Assembly (NCBI GenBank): GCA_009844425.1
Contig: VYBN01000037.1
Span: forward strand, 1-64,000
Reading direction: 5' to 3'
DNA: 64,000 nucleotides
Source of the DNA: Gammaproteobacteria bacterium
GTDB lineage: Bacteria > Pseudomonadota > Gammaproteobacteria > Steroidobacterales > Foliamicaceae
Shown here: in pieces, positions 62,022-64,000 of the stretch
How the letters are laid out: each line of letters begins with the position of its first letter
How positions within the stretch are numbered: position 1 is the first letter of the stretch
Translations under genes and position numbers: made by a program
Notes under the pieces: generated by a model
Seen by the model: only the letters and a program-made list of their open reading frames with translations
Databases searched by the model: none
Told to the model about the DNA's origin: nothing

Positions 62022-63580
62022 GGCTGCAGGGATGCGCGTGTCCGCAGGGCGCACTTCACCTGGTTGGGAAAGGGTTGATGGTCTTCACGATAGAGCGGCA
62101 CGATATCTTCTTTCCGGTTGGCTTGCAGCACCTCCCCGAATTCGAAAGGGAGTCCTTTGGCGGCGTCCGGCAATTCGGCACAAACGAAATGGGCGCCAAC
62201 CGCAAACCGGCAGTCGTTCGGCAAGGCTCCGGCGAAGCCTTCGCGGTTTCCGCTGCGCAGCCGACCGTCGACGAACGTGGCCAGCACTTCCCGCGCCGTG
62301 CTGCGCAGCAGGTCGTCGAAGGGATCGTCGGATTGCTTCCGGAACACCATGATGTCCGCCGCCAGCCCCGCTTCCAGTTCGCCCGTGACCGCCTCGAGCC
62401 CCAGCGCGTAGGCGCCGTTGCCTGTGGCCATTTGCCACAGGTCCGCCGAAGACAGGGCCGGGCTGCCCGACCCGCTCCCGTGGAGGTCGTTCGCACATCG
62501 CAGTTCCTCAAGCATGTTGTACGACCCCGAGAGCGACCAGTCCGTGCCGATCGCGATCTGCACGTTCTCGCGAAGCAGCGCGGGAATGTCCGCCGTTTCG
62601 CCGTACAGGGCGACGTTGGAGCGCGGCGACCAGATCAGCGTCACGTCCATCTCGCCCAGTCTTGCAATGTCACCGGAATCCAGGCCTACGCCGTGGATTA
62701 CCGAGAAGCGCCGACCGGAATTGCGCGTCGCGACATAGTCCAGAAAGAACCGGCCTTCCAACCGGGCGACGAGGTCCGTGCCCTCCGCCACATGCGGGAC
62801 GTAGGGCGCGTGCGCGGGAAGATCCTCGGTCAACTCCGGGCTGAAGGCCTCCTCGCCGTCGTAGGCAAAAGACGGCAACCGGCGGATGCGCTGCATCGCT
62901 TCCTGGCCGAAGGGAAACGTCCTCATGTCGGCGGCATACTCGTATCCTGGTCGCCGCCGGGAACCGGCGTTCTTTGCCAGACCCTGCACTGCGCCCGACC
63001 CGGCGATCAGCGTCGTGCCGGCAATCAGGTGCCGAAGCTCGATCCAGAAGAGCGTCTTCGCATCGTTCGTGCCGTCCTTGTAACGAATCTTGTCCTCGCC
63101 GTCCCCGACGCCGGACTCGGGAATCCATTCGTCGCGATGCGCATAAACGGGCAGCTTCGCCCGGTCCCGCGCCGTCAGCATCTGGAAACTGTAGCGCGTG
63201 TGCGCGTGCGGATTGATCAGCCCCGGGGACACGTAGTTCCCCCCGCAGTCGAATACCGCGGCGCTGCCCGCCGCGGACCCGATTCCGTCTTCTGAAACCA
63301 GCTCGACGATCCTGCCCCTGGAGATGAGCACCGCGCCATACTGCGCGCCGTCCATGCCCGTCAGCAGGTTGCCGATGATCAGCGTCCTCTCCGATTCGGA
63401 GCCGCCCGCCGTGAACCGACACGTCCCCGCGGGAGCCGAGCTTGCGTGTTCACTCGAATCGGACTCCCGGGCGGCAGAAGAACCAGGCGCCGCGCCCAAC
63501 AGCATCGTCCAAAAGAGCACTGCTGCCGCCAGCGAAGAAGTCGCCGGTACGCCTTCGGCCCCGATCCTTGATCCATTCAT
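62018..63580 (-). CDS. Exported metal-dependent amidohydrolase
   Basis: This 520-aa protein carries an N-terminal hydrophobic segment (SLAAAVLFWTMLLGAAPGSSAA) that looks like a signal, then a cytosine-deaminase/chlorohydrolase-like barrel with NPHAHTRYSF, the late His and GTDWSLSGS. The Met at 63580 is preferred; an upstream ATG at 63637 adds 19 residues. It precedes the BVMO in the same operon and follows an NCS1 transporter gene, suggesting use of a nitrogen-containing ring compound. Confidence 0.85.
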   Translation of the reverse strand: MNGSRIGAEGVPATSSLAAAVLFWTMLLGAAPGSSAARESDSSEHASSAPAGTCRFTAGGSESERTLIIGNLLTGMDGAQYGAVLISRGRIVELVSEDGIGSAAGSAAVFDCGGNYVSPGLINPHAHTRYSFQMLTARDRAKLPVYAHRDEWIPESGVGDGEDKIRYKDGTNDAKTLFWIELRHLIAGTTLIAGSGAVQGLAKNAGSRRRPGYEYAADMRTFPFGQEAMQRIRRLPSFAYDGEEAFSPELTEDLPAHAPYVPHVAEGTDLVARLEGRFFLDYVATRNSGRRFSVIHGVGLDSGDIARLGEMDVTLIWSPRSNVALYGETADIPALLRENVQIAIGTDWSLSGSYNMLEELRCANDLHGSGSGSPALSSADLWQMATGNGAYALGLEAVTGELEAGLAADIMVFRKQSDDPFDDLLRSTAREVLATFVDGRLRSGNREGFAGALPNDCRFAVGAHFVCAELPDAAKGLPFEFGEVLQANRKEDIVPLYREDHQPFPNQVKCALRTRASLQP

Positions 63581-63675
63581 GACGATGCTGCGTTGGTATG
63601 CGCGCGCAATAGTGCGCCAGGCGCCGGCAACGATCAAGCGGTAACCGAAGTCGAGTGCGGGGAAGGGATCGGCCT

Positions 63676-64000
63676 TCAGCGCTTACCCTTCAGGACCCAT
63701 CGCGACAGTACGGCGTGGAGTACGAAGGCCGAGATCATGCCGTCGGCTGCCGGGACCGTCGTCAGCGCCAGCAGCTCCTGGTTGGCGGCAGCGGCCACAC
63801 CGGTTCCGGCTATCCATGCGAGCAAGGCGGAGTAGCCGACCGGCGGTCGCGCGGACAGGCGCTCCAGCCTGTAGTCAGAGCCGCTCAACAGGAAGAAGTC
63901 GGCGATATAGACGCCGGCAATCGGGGTAGCGGCGATTCCGAGAATCAGTACGAAGGGCAGGAACACGTCCATGATGCCCAGCACCGCACCCAGTGTGCCC
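63676..64000 (-). CDS. NCS1-family (cytosine permease-like) transporter, C-terminal part
   Basis: The frame is open to the window edge, so only the last 108 residues are present. They contain spans with FVLILGIAATPIAGVYIADFFLL, the signature before the last helices of CodB/NCS1 nucleobase-cation symporters. It lies upstream of the amidohydrolase on the same strand, 95 bp away, and could import its substrate. Confidence 0.75.
   Translation of the reverse strand, partial: GTLGAVLGIMDVFLPFVLILGIAATPIAGVYIADFFLLSGSDYRLERLSARPPVGYSALLAWIAGTGVAAAANQELLALTTVPAADGMISAFVLHAVLSRWVLKGKR

Overview
The window is one contiguous piece of high-GC (roughly 63-65%) chromosome from a Gram-negative bacterium. 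A gammaproteobacterium is the best fit: EF-P of the lysylated PGKG type, PrmB, LpxH, AccD, a FimV-like tail protein between truA and asd, an SPOR-cvpA-purF run, a TonB-dependent receptor and an LbtU-type porin. No rRNA, intact tRNA or CRISPR array was seen. Many flavin, P450, SDR and alpha/beta-hydrolase genes sit between housekeeping genes, together with large secreted proteins and abundant structured intergenic repeats. That mix fits an uncultured marine or host-associated lineage, but this is inference.

Layout. 0-5 kb: a very small membrane-peptide gene diverging from an OmpR-type two-component system whose promoter region has three GTAAC boxes 10 bp apart, then a TonB receptor preceded by three 21-bp tandem repeats. 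5-19 kb: an ATPase (DUF4143), a sterol C-24 methyltransferase-like enzyme, a minus-strand RND pump / GPP34-P450 fusion / membrane-fusion operon, moeA, an MFS transporter, an HsaA/DszC-like flavin monooxygenase and an exported-looking SDR. 19-31 kb: a 2278-residue metzincin with thrombospondin-3 and FG-GAP repeats, an orphan HicB-like antitoxin with a toxin remnant, an S8 protease lipoprotein with a barrel-like tail, and an exported hydrolase. 31-39 kb: a catabolic cluster (FAD hydroxylase, MFS, tandem alpha/beta hydrolase, SMP-30-like propeller, SDR, porin, dienelactone hydrolase). 39-46 kb: housekeeping (efp, psd, prmB, accD, truA, asd, aroC). 46-51 kb: an island with a P4-type integrase, hipBA, a VapBC-like pair whose toxin has no canonical start codon, and a coiled-coil membrane protein. 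51-56 kb: SPOR, cvpA, purF, lpxH, ppi, folD. 56-64 kb: a two-subunit molybdenum enzyme resembling pyrogallol transhydroxylase but with an SCP2-like N-terminal domain, then a BVMO, an amidohydrolase and the end of an NCS1 transporter.

Two families of structured repeats run through the window. Family 1 has 29-31 bp, nearly perfect arms that differ between copies but stay self-complementary, around a conserved loop of about 40 or 50 nt; it sits mainly between convergent genes. Family 2 is a 50-75 bp element that can fold as an outer stem plus two small hairpins. Two family-2 copies lie in frame between a start codon and a signal peptide.

The most notable hypotheses are: (i) isoprenoid or sterol modification and export, from the SMT-like enzyme, the GPP34-P450 fusion inside an RND operon, the HsaA-like oxygenase and the SCP2-molybdenum enzyme; (ii) the two covarying hairpin families; (iii) in-frame palindromic insertions in N-terminal coding sequence; (iv) unusual toxin-antitoxin architecture in the integrase island.
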